Part shown: positions 34,265 to 45,029 of the stretch, piece after piece | Layout: each line of letters starts with the position of its first letter | Position numbering within the stretch: position 1 is the first letter of the stretch | Source: Ipomoea triloba | Lineage: Eukaryota; Streptophyta; Magnoliopsida; Solanales; Convolvulaceae | Reading direction: 5' to 3' | Assembly: GCF_003576645.1 (NCBI RefSeq) | Contig: NC_044929.1 | Location: forward strand, 3,864,545-3,928,544 | DNA length: 64,000 nucleotides | The notes under the pieces: model-generated | Told to the model about the DNA's origin: nothing | The model's database searches: none | Seen by the model: the letters and a program-made list of their open reading frames with translations, nothing else | Translations under genes and position numbers: made by a program

Positions 34265-34439
34265 AAGAATAAGAAAATAAATAGAAAATGAGTCACACTT
34301 GTGTGAGACCGTCTCATGTGTCACAATTTGTGAGATGGGTCAAGTCAATATAATTTGGGTTATAGTTTATGAGTTAATATTATGGATATTAGATTTGTGC
34401 TATAAAGTATTATGTTTAATGTTTATTGATAGGGAATAT

Positions 34440-34910
34440 ATATCGGTCTACGAGCCCTCCATACCAAGTACTTGGTCGGTTACGAATCGTCTTGGCAGCC
34501 GGAAAAACCTCAACCTTAACCGACTAGAAATTTGTTGATGGCCGACCCAACCTGAAGGTTCATTAGGTCGGCGGACTGGTAGGCTGTAATCTTAGCTTTC
34601 ATGTGCTCAGTGCCGACCTGACCTCCCAGCAGAGAGCCCAAGCATGTACGCCTAACGCTTGAACAACTAATCCTGGGGGGTGTACGCCTAACGCCCGGGG
34701 GGCGTTCCCTTGACATCCTTACACACAGCCGATCACATATGAATTCGTCTATGATTTATTGCTCGTACACATCCGATTGTTTTGTTACAATGTAGTATTT
34801 GTTCATAACTACTTTCTCAATCTACTACTGAAGCACAAAGAGTCAATATTGCCTCCATTAAGCCTTCAGCCCGCAACCTCCCATATGAGAGTGTAACTTG
34901 GTGCCACTAG
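34440..34910. other. GC-richer insertion inside the tandem array
   Basis: Array units flank both sides, so this block was probably inserted. It contains GTACGCCTAACGC twice (34646 and 34682) and several CCGACC words, and ends in a minus-strand SINE family 1 head (CACTAGACCACAAGGTCTTG). Likely a composite of nested repeats. Confidence 0.5.
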
Positions 34911-34925
34911 ACCACAAGGTCTTGG
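34845..34925 (-). mobile_element. SINE family 1 fragment
   Basis: The plus strand reads TGGTGCCACTAGACCACAAG GTCTTGG, the reverse of the SINE head seen at 20821-20968 and 42768-42930. The B-box region is worn. Confidence 0.6.
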
Positions 34926-35545
34926 TTGAGGTATTATGTTTAATGCTTAAAGTATTGATTATATATTTGTGATTTGAAGTATTACATTTATGTGATAAAG
35001 TATTATGTTTAACGCTTAAAGTATTGATTACATATTTGTGCTATGAAGTATTGCATTTAGGATATAAAGTATTATGTTTAATGCTTAAATTAAAGTATTA
35101 AATACATCTACATGCGGACAGTGTATTAGATTTGTGCTCTATGAAGTATTAGATTTGTGTGCTATAAAGTATTATGTTTAATACTTAAAGTATTGATTAT
35201 ATCTACCTGTAGACGGAGTATTAGATTTGTACTATAAAATATTATGTTTAATGCTTAAAGTATTGATTATATCTAGTGCAGACGGAGTATTAGATTTGTA
35301 CTATAAAGTGCTATGTTTAATGGTTAAAGTATTGATTATATCTATGTTCAGATTTGGTATTATGTTTGTGCTATAAAACATTAGATTTGTGATATAAAGT
35401 ATTATGTTTAATGCTTAAAGTATTTGATTATGTATACCTGTAGACTGTGTATTATATTTGTGCAATGAAGTATTATCTTTGCTTACAGTTTTGATTATAT
35501 ATGTGTGATTTGAAGATTTACATTTATGTGATAAAGTATTATTTT
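34925..35545. repeat. Degenerate tandem repeat, unit about 68 bp
   Basis: About nine units built on ATAAAGTATTATGTTTAATG, CTTAAAGTATTGATTATAT, CTACCTGTAGACGGAGTATT and AGATTTGTGCT. One more unit lies at 34377-34430, before the GC-richer insertion. Units differ by small gaps and substitutions. Confidence 0.85.
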
Positions 35546-35917
35546 TAAGGTCGGAATTCTGGCAGATGCCTTGACTGCATGGGCAGCTGCTGAGTAGGAA
35601 ATGGACGGACCCAACGAGAATATCCTTGATGCAGGTGACGACATAGAACTCAAAAGGTGACGCCGGAGGTTTCACTTGAGATGAAGTCAGGTGAGATTCA
35701 AAAGAGGAACTTCTTGTTCCAAGTGGGGTTTTCTCCGCTGAATCGGTCGATACTTGTTCCGAGCTTGGCAAAGGAGTTGACCCAGGCAAGAGCGTATGTT
35801 TGCATTCGGCAAAGGTAGGAGCTTGAGATCGTGCGCCACATATTGACCCATATTATAAAATATCCAACCCGTTTTACGAATTGAGATTCGTGAGACGGTC
35901 TTACACAAGTTTTTGCC

Positions 35918-37371
35918 ATAAAAAATTATTTAAATTTAATTTAAATCATTGTATTAGAAGGTATGTCAAAAATATGTAAATGGAACATAAAATGTTCATG
36001 ATATGTTTTCATCATGATATGATATCATTAATTTGTTTTATATCAATGAAATTTAAAAATAAATAAATAAATAATATACTTATTTTTTTAAATACTTATG
36101 ATTGTTTACAAAGTAGTATCTGTTCTACACTTATATGACCACCCATTTAGAATGACAAACGGAATGCTATCACACTACTTGGTAGTTGGCTACTTTTTTA
36201 TTTATTTATTTAAACGGCTTTTAGTTATATCTTTAACTTTTAACTATGTTTAAATACTGCTAAAGACCTTTCGGGGTGGGTTCGAGGCTCAATAATACTC
36301 AAAAAAAAAAAAAAACTATGTTTACATACTTAAAATTATTCTTTTTAAATTTTCAAATTATATTTTATGAAACTATATTTTAAACTACAAGTTGATATAA
36401 AATTAAAAAAAGAAAAAAAGAAAAAAAAGTCCAACTCTGCAACTCACATTAACTGTAAGTAACATGGCACTATGATCAATTAATCATTGTTTGACAAAGT
36501 CCATCCCTACCCTTTCTTTATAATATTTAACTTGATTGAGTTCTTTTAATGTTACACTTGGGGTATTATCAAAATGTCAAGAATAATACTCCGTATCATG
36601 TTATTATGTTAATGCTATTAAATGGATTATAGCTTTATTATATATTTTTAATTTGGGACAATTACAGATAACTTGGTTAAACTATTAACTTAGTAACTCC
36701 GAATTAAGCTCGTGAGTTACTCAATTGTGTTTTGAGAAGCTCAAATTCGCCTTGATTCATTACTTGAGCTACTATAGATCAAGCTCAATTTAACAATAAT
36801 CAAATCAAATTTGTGTAGCTCACAAATAATTTTGTTCATTTACCATACCCCCAATTTTCAACAGTTATTGCGTGGACAGTAGTCCTCACATCTGTGTGGA
36901 CCACGGTTAAAAAAATGATGTTATTTTGCGTAAATATTTTTTTCACGCAACTTACTGCAACATACATTTTTATAACTCATAATTTACATTATTCTACTTC
37001 ATAGGATGTGTTTGAAAACCTGAAAATCCAGGTTTTCAGTGTTTGGCTAGAAGCTAAAAATGAAAGTCAATAAAAAATAGGGGTGTAGTCGATGAAAAAT
37101 AGATGTGATTTTTCGAAAAATGACTTCCCTTTTTTGGGAAGTCATTTTTTGTTTGTAGCAGTGGAACAACCCATCACTCCCGTCGTCGCCACCACCCCCA
37201 CCACCACTCACTACCCCACCACCCACCACCACCACCGCTATTGTATATTTTTAATTATACTATTTTAAGAGTGATAAAAAATAAAATAAAATGTGTTCAA
37301 ACTTCAAACAAAAAAAAATACTTATCACACGTCAACTCGCCAACACCCCCACCTCAAACCTCATGGCTCCT
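35918..37371. other. Intergenic and promoter region of the metalloproteinase
   Basis: AT-rich. It includes a SINE 3' fragment at 36262-36315 (GGGGTGGGTTCGAGGCTC, then a poly(A) run), AGCTC-rich phrases at 36700-36830 like those at 63560-63740, and a (CCACCA)n-like tract at about 37180-37222 whose minus-strand frame is low-complexity. No further gene. Confidence 0.5.
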
Positions 37372-37377
37372 TATAAA
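37372..37377 (+). promoter_or_regulatory. TATA box of the metalloproteinase gene
   Basis: TATAAA lies 46 bases upstream of the ATG, so the 5' leader should be only about 20 bases long. Confidence 0.6.
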
Positions 37378-37422
37378 GCTTCTTGCTTTACTTCAACTCA
37401 GTCAATCTAACTCAAATCCAAA

Positions 37423-38753
37423 ATGAAAGCTTATATATTTCTTGGATTTTATACTTTACTCCTTTCGTTTTCAAGCATTCTAAATCCAAGCAGTGCCCAT
37501 TTCTTCCCAAACATTTCATCCATTCCTCGTACATTGGTCGGAAATGGCAGCGCCGGCTGGGACGTTTTCCAGAAATTTCTGGGCTCCCACACCGGCAAGA
37601 ACATAGCCGGATTAGCAAAACTCAAGAATTATTTCCAGCATTTCGGCTACATTAACGCCTCTTTCGCCTCCAACTTCACCGACGACTTTGACGATATTCT
37701 CAAGTCCGCCGTCAAAACTTATCAGCTCAACTTCAACCTTAAACCCACCGGCGAGCTCGACGCGCCGACCATCGGGCATTTGGTCATACCCAGATGCGGA
37801 AATGCGGATATCATAAATGGTTCGTCAGTAAGATTTTCTCTAATAATATATATTATATATTAAGCCTTAATTAAGTAAGATTTTCTCTAATAATATATAT
37901 TATATATTAAGCCTTAATTAAGTAGTGACTATGCTTATTAAGTAATTTGATAGGACTAAATAATTAAACTGTTTTTGTTTTCGCATGAAGTTAGTTTTCT
38001 GTAGACTGTATGGTTAAATTATTTATATCTAACACAGTGAGGACAGGCAACTTTAAGGCGGGGTCGTCGAATGGAACTGCCCCGGGCGTGGCGCATTACT
38101 CCTTCTTTCAGGGCCAGCCGCGGTGGCCGGCGGGAAAGACGGAGCTGACCTTCGCGTTCCTGCCGGAGAATCAGCTCTCCGACGTGGTGAAGGGGGTTTT
38201 TGCTCGGGCGTTTGACCGGTGGTCGGAAGTGACGCCGTTGACTTTCACGGAAACGGCGTCGTTCAGTGCAGCGGATATTCGGGTCGGGTTTTTCAGAGGG
38301 GATCACGGCGACGGGGACCCGTTCGACGGCGCGTTGGGGACGCTGGCCCACGCGTTTTCCCCGCCGGACGGGCGGCTCCACATGGACGGCGACGAGAATT
38401 GGGTGCTCGACGGCGACTTCTTGAGCTCGGCCGGGTCGGTCTTATCCGCCACGGATCTGGAGTCGGTTGCGGTTCATGAAATCGGGCATATATTGGGTTT
38501 GGGTCACTCGTCGGTGGAAGGGGCAATCATGTACCCGACATTGCCGGCGATGACCCGGAAAGTGGAGCTGACCGACGATGATATTCAAGGGGTCCAAGAG
38601 CTTTACGGGTCGAACCCGAACCCAAATGGTGCATTGCCGACGTTGACTCCCAGTAACCAGAGGGACACAAGTGGCTCCGCCATTGTTTCTGATGCTTATT
38701 GGGTTCATAAGTTTTTATTGGTTATTGTATTATTACCTATATCTCTTTTTTAA
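37423..38753 (+). CDS. Matrix metalloproteinase (MMP), with an unusual intron
   Basis: Preferred model join(37423..37827,37995..38753), 387 residues. Plant MMPs are secreted, often GPI-anchored zinc endopeptidases acting in the apoplast. Order: signal peptide (about 1-26), propeptide with peptidoglycan-binding-like fold (about 45-122), cysteine switch PRCGNAD with Cys125, then a catalytic domain with [11 protein letters not shown], the metal site [26 protein letters not shown], and the zinc motif [11 protein letters not shown] (His296, His300, His306), Met-turn IMYPT. The C-terminal [13 protein letters not shown], after a Ser/Asn/Thr-rich spacer, suggests a GPI signal. Arabidopsis MMP genes are intronless, so the intron is notable. 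GT-AG splicing of 37828-37994 is the canonical in-frame choice with the best donor and adds [14 protein letters not shown]. Using acceptor 38037 with the same donor gives a stop; donor 37820 (GTTCGT) with that acceptor is in frame but weak. Confidence 0.85.
37828..37921. repeat. Exact 47-bp tandem duplication at the MMP splice donor
   Basis: Two identical 47-base copies (37828-37874 and 37875-37921), each starting GTAAGATTTTCTC and ending CCTTAATTAA. The first copy begins exactly at the donor GT, so the second copy is a second full donor 47 bases on. Use of the second donor would retain a stop codon. Confidence 0.97.
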
Positions 38754-39499
38754 ACTTTTCCTATTTATTCTAAAAATAAATAAATAAATTTTGATGTGGT
38801 ATCTTACATTTCAATATTTGTTTTTACCTCTGAATTGTATGAGTGACTCTTCTATGAGGTCTTTTATGAATTCTTATCTATGAAACGAGTCAGTCAAGAT
38901 GGAAATATAATATTTATACGGAAAAATATAATACTAATCAAGAATAAAGAGTTTATTACTTAAAAGGAAAATTGTAAGTAATATTATTGAAAAAAAAATG
39001 TACTCGATAATCCTTTTAAGAGCAATAATGCTACAAATCCTTCATGTATTTTCCTTAAAAAAAATTTCTCCTGAGGTAGCATCATCTCAGTGCGTGGCTG
39101 TCACTTTATGCGCCCAGCTGGCGCGTGCAGTACGCGCGCGCCTGAGGCGACCCTAACTGATCTGCTTTTTTAATTTTATAAATCATATTTGTTTTATTTT
39201 TTCCTCTCCTCCCACTTTCTCTTTCCTATTCACACTTACAAAAAATCCCCTAAAAAACTGTGAAATAACCTATTGATAAGGATGCTCTTATAAGTAGTAG
39301 GGAGCAACGTACTTCCAAATTGGTCAGATAGTTATTTTGGTAATCACAAGATTTTAAGTTAGACTTTTCGTGGGTGCTATCTATTAAGGCTGACTTCATC
39401 TAGAGCACACTTTCTCATAGCGGTTGCACAGTTTTTCGTAAATCAAATACTTCTTGTAGCATGAAATGGTATAATAATTAAACATAAACAAATTACATC
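38754..39499. other. Downstream flank; possible MITE fragment at 39018-39293
   Basis: AAATAAATAAATAAA at about 38774 may serve for MMP polyadenylation. 39018-39293 begins TTAAGAGCAATAATG, ends AAGGATGCTCTTA, and has a GC-rich centre (GCGCCCAGCTGGCGCGTGCA). It resembles 41690-42022 and is likely a MITE. Confidence 0.45.
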
Positions 39500-39693
39500 G
39501 CAAGAAGTATAGCATCACTTACACCAAAAGTTATAGCTAATAACAAAGGCACAACTTTATTTCTTTATACCACCACAAATTTTTGAGATGCTGGGTGCTG
39601 GACTTGGCCCTTTTAATCTCTTTACCGGCTTACGCCCAACAATTCGCCAACCATTAAATGTTAGACTTAACCTTTACCGGCCTCCGCCCAACC
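39500..39693 (-). mobile_element. TRIM LTR fragment
   Basis: Shares CACCAAAAGTTATAGCTAAT, CACAACTTTATTTCTT, TATACCACCACA, GGGTGCTGGACTTGGCCC and CTTTACCGGC..CCGCCCAAC words with 9131-9313 and 63168-63347, in the same orientation. The CCTAACA end is missing. Confidence 0.65.
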
Positions 39694-40693
39694 GAAAAAA
39701 ATTGTTTGAAATCCTTAATTTTAAAGAGAAGAAACCAACCTAAGATTTTCTTTACAACATTCAATGATTTTTACATAAAGAGTTGAAGGGTAGGTGTATA
39801 AGTGTATTCATGAACCTACCAAGGTACAAGCCATTAAAAAGTATAAGGTACAAGTAATTAAAGCCCAAAAATATATATTCAAAGCATTTAAGAGGTCATC
39901 AATCAACACGGAACTACTTCAACCAACTCCTCACTCTTGTCCTCTACTCATGTCTTCTTCTTGCATGTTGTGCTCATATCTTCTTCAATTCCTCTATATA
40001 TGCATATGTCTTCTTCCAAATAAAAAATAAAAAAAGACGGCGGGGGTGGGAGAAAAAGAGAAGGGGAGCGAAGATACAAGTTTCAAACTACATTCATGGG
40101 CAATTTCTTTACCTTTATTTGTAGTTAAACTTTAATAGAGATTTGAATTCAAAGTGATATCTATTTACATAGGTTGTTTTTAATTCAAGAGAATCTATTC
40201 GATCTTTCTAATTTTTTTAAGGCTTGTGTTTGTGTAATTTAACTCTTAATTGCATATAGAACCCTAATAAAGTTGTATGTGATTTTTGTGGGTTAAATTG
40301 ATCATGAGAATGGCTTTTAACTTAGGTACCACAAACACACTTGAGAGCACACTATGAGATCAGAATAGATCTTTACTATAAGATTTTATATTGCTAGAAC
40401 TTAAATAGTTAAATTTTGTAGGTATAATAAGACTAGGATTTGCATAATTTATTTTATATATCTGACCATGAGACTAGTAGTGACATTAGAAATCAATTCT
40501 TCACACTTAGGATTTTAAATTTTATTTACCAAAATAGGATAGTCTTAAGCTACCATGGGAATGGACATTCTGATATTAGATTATCAGATCATCAGGCTCG
40601 CAGCGTCGCAGTAAGAAATCTGTACGTTGCAGCAGTCCTTTCACACCTTTTATCAATGAGTTGAATGGTATACGAGAGCTATGGATACCAATA
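39694..40693. other. Intergenic, no gene seen
   Basis: AT-rich. The open frames at 39794-40030 and 40440-40664 show no domain and no coding-like composition. Confidence 0.5.
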
Positions 40694-40757
40694 GCGTTTG
40701 TAGTTCAACGGTTAGGATAATTGCCTTCCAGACCCGGGTTCAACTCCCGGCACCTCT
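40694..40757 (+). pseudogene. Broken tRNA-Gly(UCC) gene
   Basis: The 5' half is near-canonical: GCGTTTGTAGTTCAACGG, A box, D-loop GGTTAGGATAAT, then TTGCCTTCCA containing the TCC anticodon. It then joins directly to GACCCGGGTTCAACTCCCGG, an intact T arm and B box. About 7-8 bases are missing from the 3' side of the anticodon stem and variable region. The 3' acceptor strand (CACCTC) does not pair with GCGTTTG. A TTTT run follows. It is not expected to fold into a functional tRNA. Confidence 0.75.
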
Positions 40758-41299
40758 TTTGTTCCAGGTTTTCTCAATACTCTCTATTGAATCATTTTAT
40801 TCTGCAAGCAATGCAATTTTGGTCTACAGGTTTATAACAGAATCTCATTAGTGGGTAACAGCATTGTTAGATTCATGTTTAAAAATGGAGCTGCAGAATC
40901 CCATGTAAGTTCCACGTTTCTCAGTTTATGCACAGCTCTGAGTAGGGAGAGAAGAATGAACACTAATTTAACGGATTACAACAGATCTGCAGAAATTTAT
41001 AAAACCGTATCCGTTTGAATGATCACGATTTGCAATGAATATCACGTGATCATCATCATCCTCCTTTCCAGTTTACACCCAATAAATACAGTCTCAGAAT
41101 CCATAAAATTAAAATTACAATTAGCAGTTTTCATTTGTAAAGTATATCCGTTTGAATGAGCACAATTTGCGATGAATGTCATGTGATCATCGTACTTGCC
41201 TCCTCGTTTTTTTTTTTTTTTTTTTTTTACTTGCCTCCTCGTTAATGAAGCAACTTTGTAGAAGATACGTTGTTGTCTGTTACTTTGAATAACACAATC
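40758..41299. other. Intergenic, no gene seen
   Basis: An approximate repeat of GATCACGATTTGCAATGAAT and GAGCACAATTTGCGATGAAT (41019 and 41157, each followed by a CACGTGATCATC- or CATGTGATCATC-like word) is present. A poly(T) run is at 41210-41229, flanked by direct repeats of ACTTGCCTCCTCGTT. Confidence 0.5.
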
Positions 41300-41498
41300 A
41301 TTATTGCATGGACCATTATTTTTGTATTGTAGGTAAATTATTTTAAGGTACATTATTTTTGTATTGAAGGTACATTATTTAATATATACTATCAAATAAT
41401 GTACTTACAGTACAAAAATAATGTACCTTCAATATAAAAATAATATACTTTTTATTTTTGGTCCACACAGCTGTATGGATCATGGTCCATGCAATAAT
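41300..41498. mobile_element. Short MITE with GCATGGACCAT ends
   Basis: The left end ATTATTGCATGGACCAT (41300-41316) and its inverse ATGGTCCATGCAATAAT (41482-41498) form 17-base perfect terminal inverted repeats. The interior repeats GTACATTATTTTTGTATTG in both orientations. A related piece is in the right segmental duplicate at 30905-31035. Confidence 0.8.
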
Positions 41499-42767
41499 TT
41501 GCCTGAATAACAGATCTAGGCCTTCACCTCACTGGGCTATTCGCATGAGTTTTAGGCCACCACTTCATTTTCTAACAATCTTATAAGTATAGTCTTTGTA
41601 ATAGCCCAAGGCCTAAATGACAAATGGGTTGTACTTTACTCATAATTCTAATACTCTCTTTGTAGTAATTTACATGTGTTTATTGTTATCACTTAGCTCA
41701 CCCCTAATAGAAATTTTTGGTGTGATTTTTGAGAAAGGAAGATTTATGTGGAGGAAAGAGGGTGATGAGAGAGAGAAAAAAAATCTCCCTTGATTTTTAT
41801 CATATGTGTGGGACCCACCAAAGAAAATAGATTTTCGCGCCCCGTGAAGCGCAACACAGTGCCCAGTCGGGCACGTTAATGACGCTTTTCTCCCTTTTTT
41901 TCCAGCTTTGTTTTGTTTGTTTGTTTGTTTTTTTTTTTTGTTTTTTTTTTTCTCTCATCTTCTCTTTCCTAGTCACACTTACAAAAACTCATTAAAAACT
42001 ACCACTATTGGGGATGCTCTTAAATCTAATGCTTTAAAGTCTGCCACTTTGCGGGTTTCAAAAATCAAAGTTCACCTAGTTCTTATTGAAGGGTGTGGGA
42101 CAGGCCGACTCAACAAGTTTAGTTTGTTTTAACAACTTTACCTTTGATATCACGATATCAAAGAAGTGTAATAAAAAACTTGCAATTTGAGTCTTATTGA
42201 GTTTATAAATGTTGCACCCTTCTACTAATCATTAATGTATTCTCTTTTTGTTTTATGGATCATGCTTCTTGACCTTTCTTTGACTCAAAGATATGCTTAG
42301 CCTTGTATTTTGGTTTGTTTTGCCTGGGTAGGCTTTGTGTATGGTGTTTATAACGCTTTTCCTGAATATATTTTTTTTACTGTTTCTCTATCCATTATGG
42401 CATGTTTGGTAGGATGTAGTTTGGGGGGAATTGCATTGAATTGCAATTCAGTGAATTCCCAAACTACAGTGTTTGGTTGGAGGGAACTAATTCTGTCGAA
42501 GATTAGTCATTTAGGAACTAAAAATACCACTTTAGTGTAAACAAGGGAACCCAATGTGGATATTCGAATAATTGAGGAATTGAATTTACAATATATAATC
42601 CTGGGTTAGGGGTTAAGAGTATTACTTTTAAAAAATATTTTTTAAATTTAGAGTTTTATATATATAAAGAAACTTCTCTTAATATTTAAACTTTCTGCAT
42701 TTGTTTTAAATTGAATATTATAAATACTTTAGAGAAAATGGTCAAATACTCTCAAATTTTACGCCAA
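41499..42767. other. Intergenic, no gene seen
   Basis: Includes a pyrimidine-rich block at 41885-41990 and a MITE-like right edge GGGGATGCTCTTAAA at 42010. A phrase at 42416-42500 (GGGGGAATTGCATTGAATTG) looks like a MITE end. No gene. Confidence 0.45.
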
Positions 42768-42930
42768 TGACCTTGTAATCTAGTGGCATCCGGTTGCACC
42801 CTCATGTGAAAGGGGGTGTGTTCGAGTTCAAGTCTTAGTGGAGGCGTTGCTGTCTCTTAGAGTAGTACTTGAAAAAGACTTGTGAAGGTTTCGGCCACCT
42901 CCTCTGTGATCTCCGATAGCATGTCACTAA
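42768..42930 (+). mobile_element. tRNA-derived SINE (family 1), plus orientation
   Basis: The head reads CAATGACCTTGTAATCTAGT GGCATCCGG, with the A-box region, then CACCCTCATGTGAAAGGGGG and the B-box-like GTGTTCGAGTTCAAGTC, followed by AGTGGAGGCGTTGCTGTCTC. It matches the minus-strand copy at 20821-20968 over its length. Confidence 0.8.
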
Positions 42931-43567
42931 CCGGTTTTTGGCCTTCATTGCATCAAGATACAATGTTGATGGGTTTAATTGTTACTTTAAAAAGTTTAGG
43001 TGCCTAATTGACTTCTTAGGTGAAGTTCGATGACTTATTTGACATTTTTTCCAATATTTTAATACAATTTCATTAATTAAATTCAACACATAAAATAAAA
43101 TGAAGTAAAAAAACAAAAAACAAAAACAAAAACAAAAAACGAAAAAAGGTGCTTGATATGATAAAGGCAAAGGCTTGGAATATTGAGTGTGTCACTATTA
43201 GTCACAAGGTTAGGGATTTAAACAACTTATTCTAATTAGACAGTTTATATTTTTTTTTTTTGAAAACAGACTTAGTTTATATAATTACTAGTTGCCAGTA
43301 AATTTCAAGTTGATTTTTTAAATCAATTTATTTACACTCCTAATCATACAATTTTCAGCTTTCCAAATCATTATTGTTGGATAAGAAAACATTTGCATAG
43401 CCTATGAGATGCATTGGATACATCCAAGAAAATGTCTACCTAGAAAACAGTATTGCTTCAATTCCTCAGATTCCTCAAAACTAGGGTTCTTGCGTGAGAA
43501 CATATTCAACTTTTTTTGTCCTCTGTCTGGTCACAAGGAATATACCCTTATTGTTATTAAAAACAAT
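42931..43567. other. Intergenic, no gene seen
   Basis: AT-rich, with A-rich simple sequence at 43107-43146 and a T-run at 43251. No gene or element end was recognised. Confidence 0.5.
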
Positions 43568-43851
43568 GGGAAAATTACATTGATAATTCAGTTATATTCG
43601 TAGTACAAACTTAGTTTCTGAATTTTATACGTGATTATCTTTAATTCTCAAGTTATTCACGAAGTAGTGATTTTAGTCCTTCGGGACTATTTCTACCATC
43701 AATTTGTCCCTTAATAAAGTGGTTGGTTTGGTCATTCAAGGACAAAATCGTCACTCCATGCATAACTTAGGATTTAAAGATGTCAAACATATAATTCATG
43801 GACTAAGTTTGTACCATGTGTTTAATTGGAGGGTAAAAATGTAATTTTCTC
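43568..43851. mobile_element. Foldback MITE with 9-bp target duplication (MULE-like)
   Basis: Arms of about 110 bases are inverted: left GGGAAAATTACATTGATAAT, GTACAAACTTAGTTTCTGAA, GTGATTTTAGTCC. The reverse of the right arm: GAGAAAATTACATTTTTACC, GTACAAACTTAGTCCATGAA, GACGATTTTGTCC. Flanks are AAAAACAAT (43559-43567) and AAAAAGAAT (43852-43860), eight of nine identical. Confidence 0.75.
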
Positions 43852-45029
43852 AAAAAGAATTAAATGATATGTGACTATGTGAGTAATGATTTCGAAACAT
43901 TATTTTGAGTAAAAGTCACTATCAGTTTCGATCAAGTCAAAGCGAATTTGAACTCTCTTAAATGAGAAGATAAATTTCGTATTTATACATTTTGAACAGA
44001 TAATGAATAAATAAGAAGTTGATTTTCAAAGTATACTTGTATACTTTGTAAAATGGAGTTTGAAAAAGTTTTGAAGAAGACTTTGTGTCGCATTAAAAAT
44101 AAAGGAATATTTTTATTAATATAAATATATTCTCAATTTTTTGGTGACAAATAATGAAACTCGATCCACTCATCAAAAGTGTACAAACTATGCACTAGGT
44201 AAATTATATTAAGCTATAATAGATTGTAAACCACATGTGAAAAATAAATCGTATATTAAAAATACCACACATGAGTGATAACAGTAACTTGCTGACATAT
44301 GAAAGCCTCACATTCTTTAATTATAGTTTTCTCCAAATTAAAAATTGGTTAGAGAAGACATCTAATCTGTACTTAGTGTTTGAATTTGGTATGAAATCAA
44401 CATCCCCTACCTAGCTTTGATGCAAATTAAAGTCACACTATTTAAATGAAAAGCCTTTAGCCATTATGAATTGTTAGTATAATTATTTAATGTAGGCATA
44501 ATTTGATGATAAGTTATATTTGTTTTAAATAATTAGTTTATATTCAAAATTTGCATCTCCATTATAATCAATTGTTAACCAAAAAAAAAAAAATTCATAA
44601 TAATACTTTAGTTTCATGTCTCTTTCATGGCCTTACAATATATATTCATTTTATTTTATGGAAAATGCCCCTTGTGTGGTTGTATCACATCTTAATATTA
44701 GTTGGTATACCTTATGGCATGTATGATGTACAGTTAACCTTAGTTTATTGCTCGATCTTACTTTACATTATTTATAATTTATTTTTTTAAATAGGACAGT
44801 ATTTAGTTTATTATTAGTATATAATATTTATATATTTAGAAATTATATTAAAAGTATTATTAAACACAAAAATTTAATGTAAAAATTATAAGAAAATGTT
44901 ATTTAAAAAAAAACAAAGAAAGAAGTATTGATTTGACAAATGAATAGTAAATGTACATATTAAATGAGATAGAATGAGTATTTCTTTTTTAAGTTCATTT
45001 TTTTCTGGACAAATTAAAAACCAATTTTA
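43852..45029. other. AT-rich intergenic sequence, no gene seen
   Basis: No recognisable coding or element ends. The frame at 44551-44790 is AT-rich and not supported. Confidence 0.5.

Larger units (their letters stand above)
34292..35917. mobile_element. ~1.6 kb TIR element carrying a tandem array
   Basis: The left end ACTTGTGTGAGACCGTCTCA and the reverse of the right end ACTTGTGTAAGACCGTCTCA match at 19 of 20 bases. Similarity continues for about 25 more (CAATTTGTGAGATGGGT against CAATTCGTAAAACGGGT). There is no transposase. The interior is an array of ~68 bp repeats interrupted at about 34440-34910 by a GC-richer block. Another GC-richer block lies at 35550-35840. A related, more worn element probably spans 50931-51325 (GTGAGACTATTTCACAAATT at the left, GGAGACAGTCTCAAAAGA at the right). 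Confidence 0.7.

Noticed and set aside
34925..35545. CRISPR-like array
   Set aside because: Units are contiguous, degenerate and AT-rich without distinct spacers, lie inside a TIR element, and the genome is a plant's.
38019..38708. Minus-strand and alternate frames across MMP exon 2
   Set aside because: Shadows of the GC-rich MMP coding exon.
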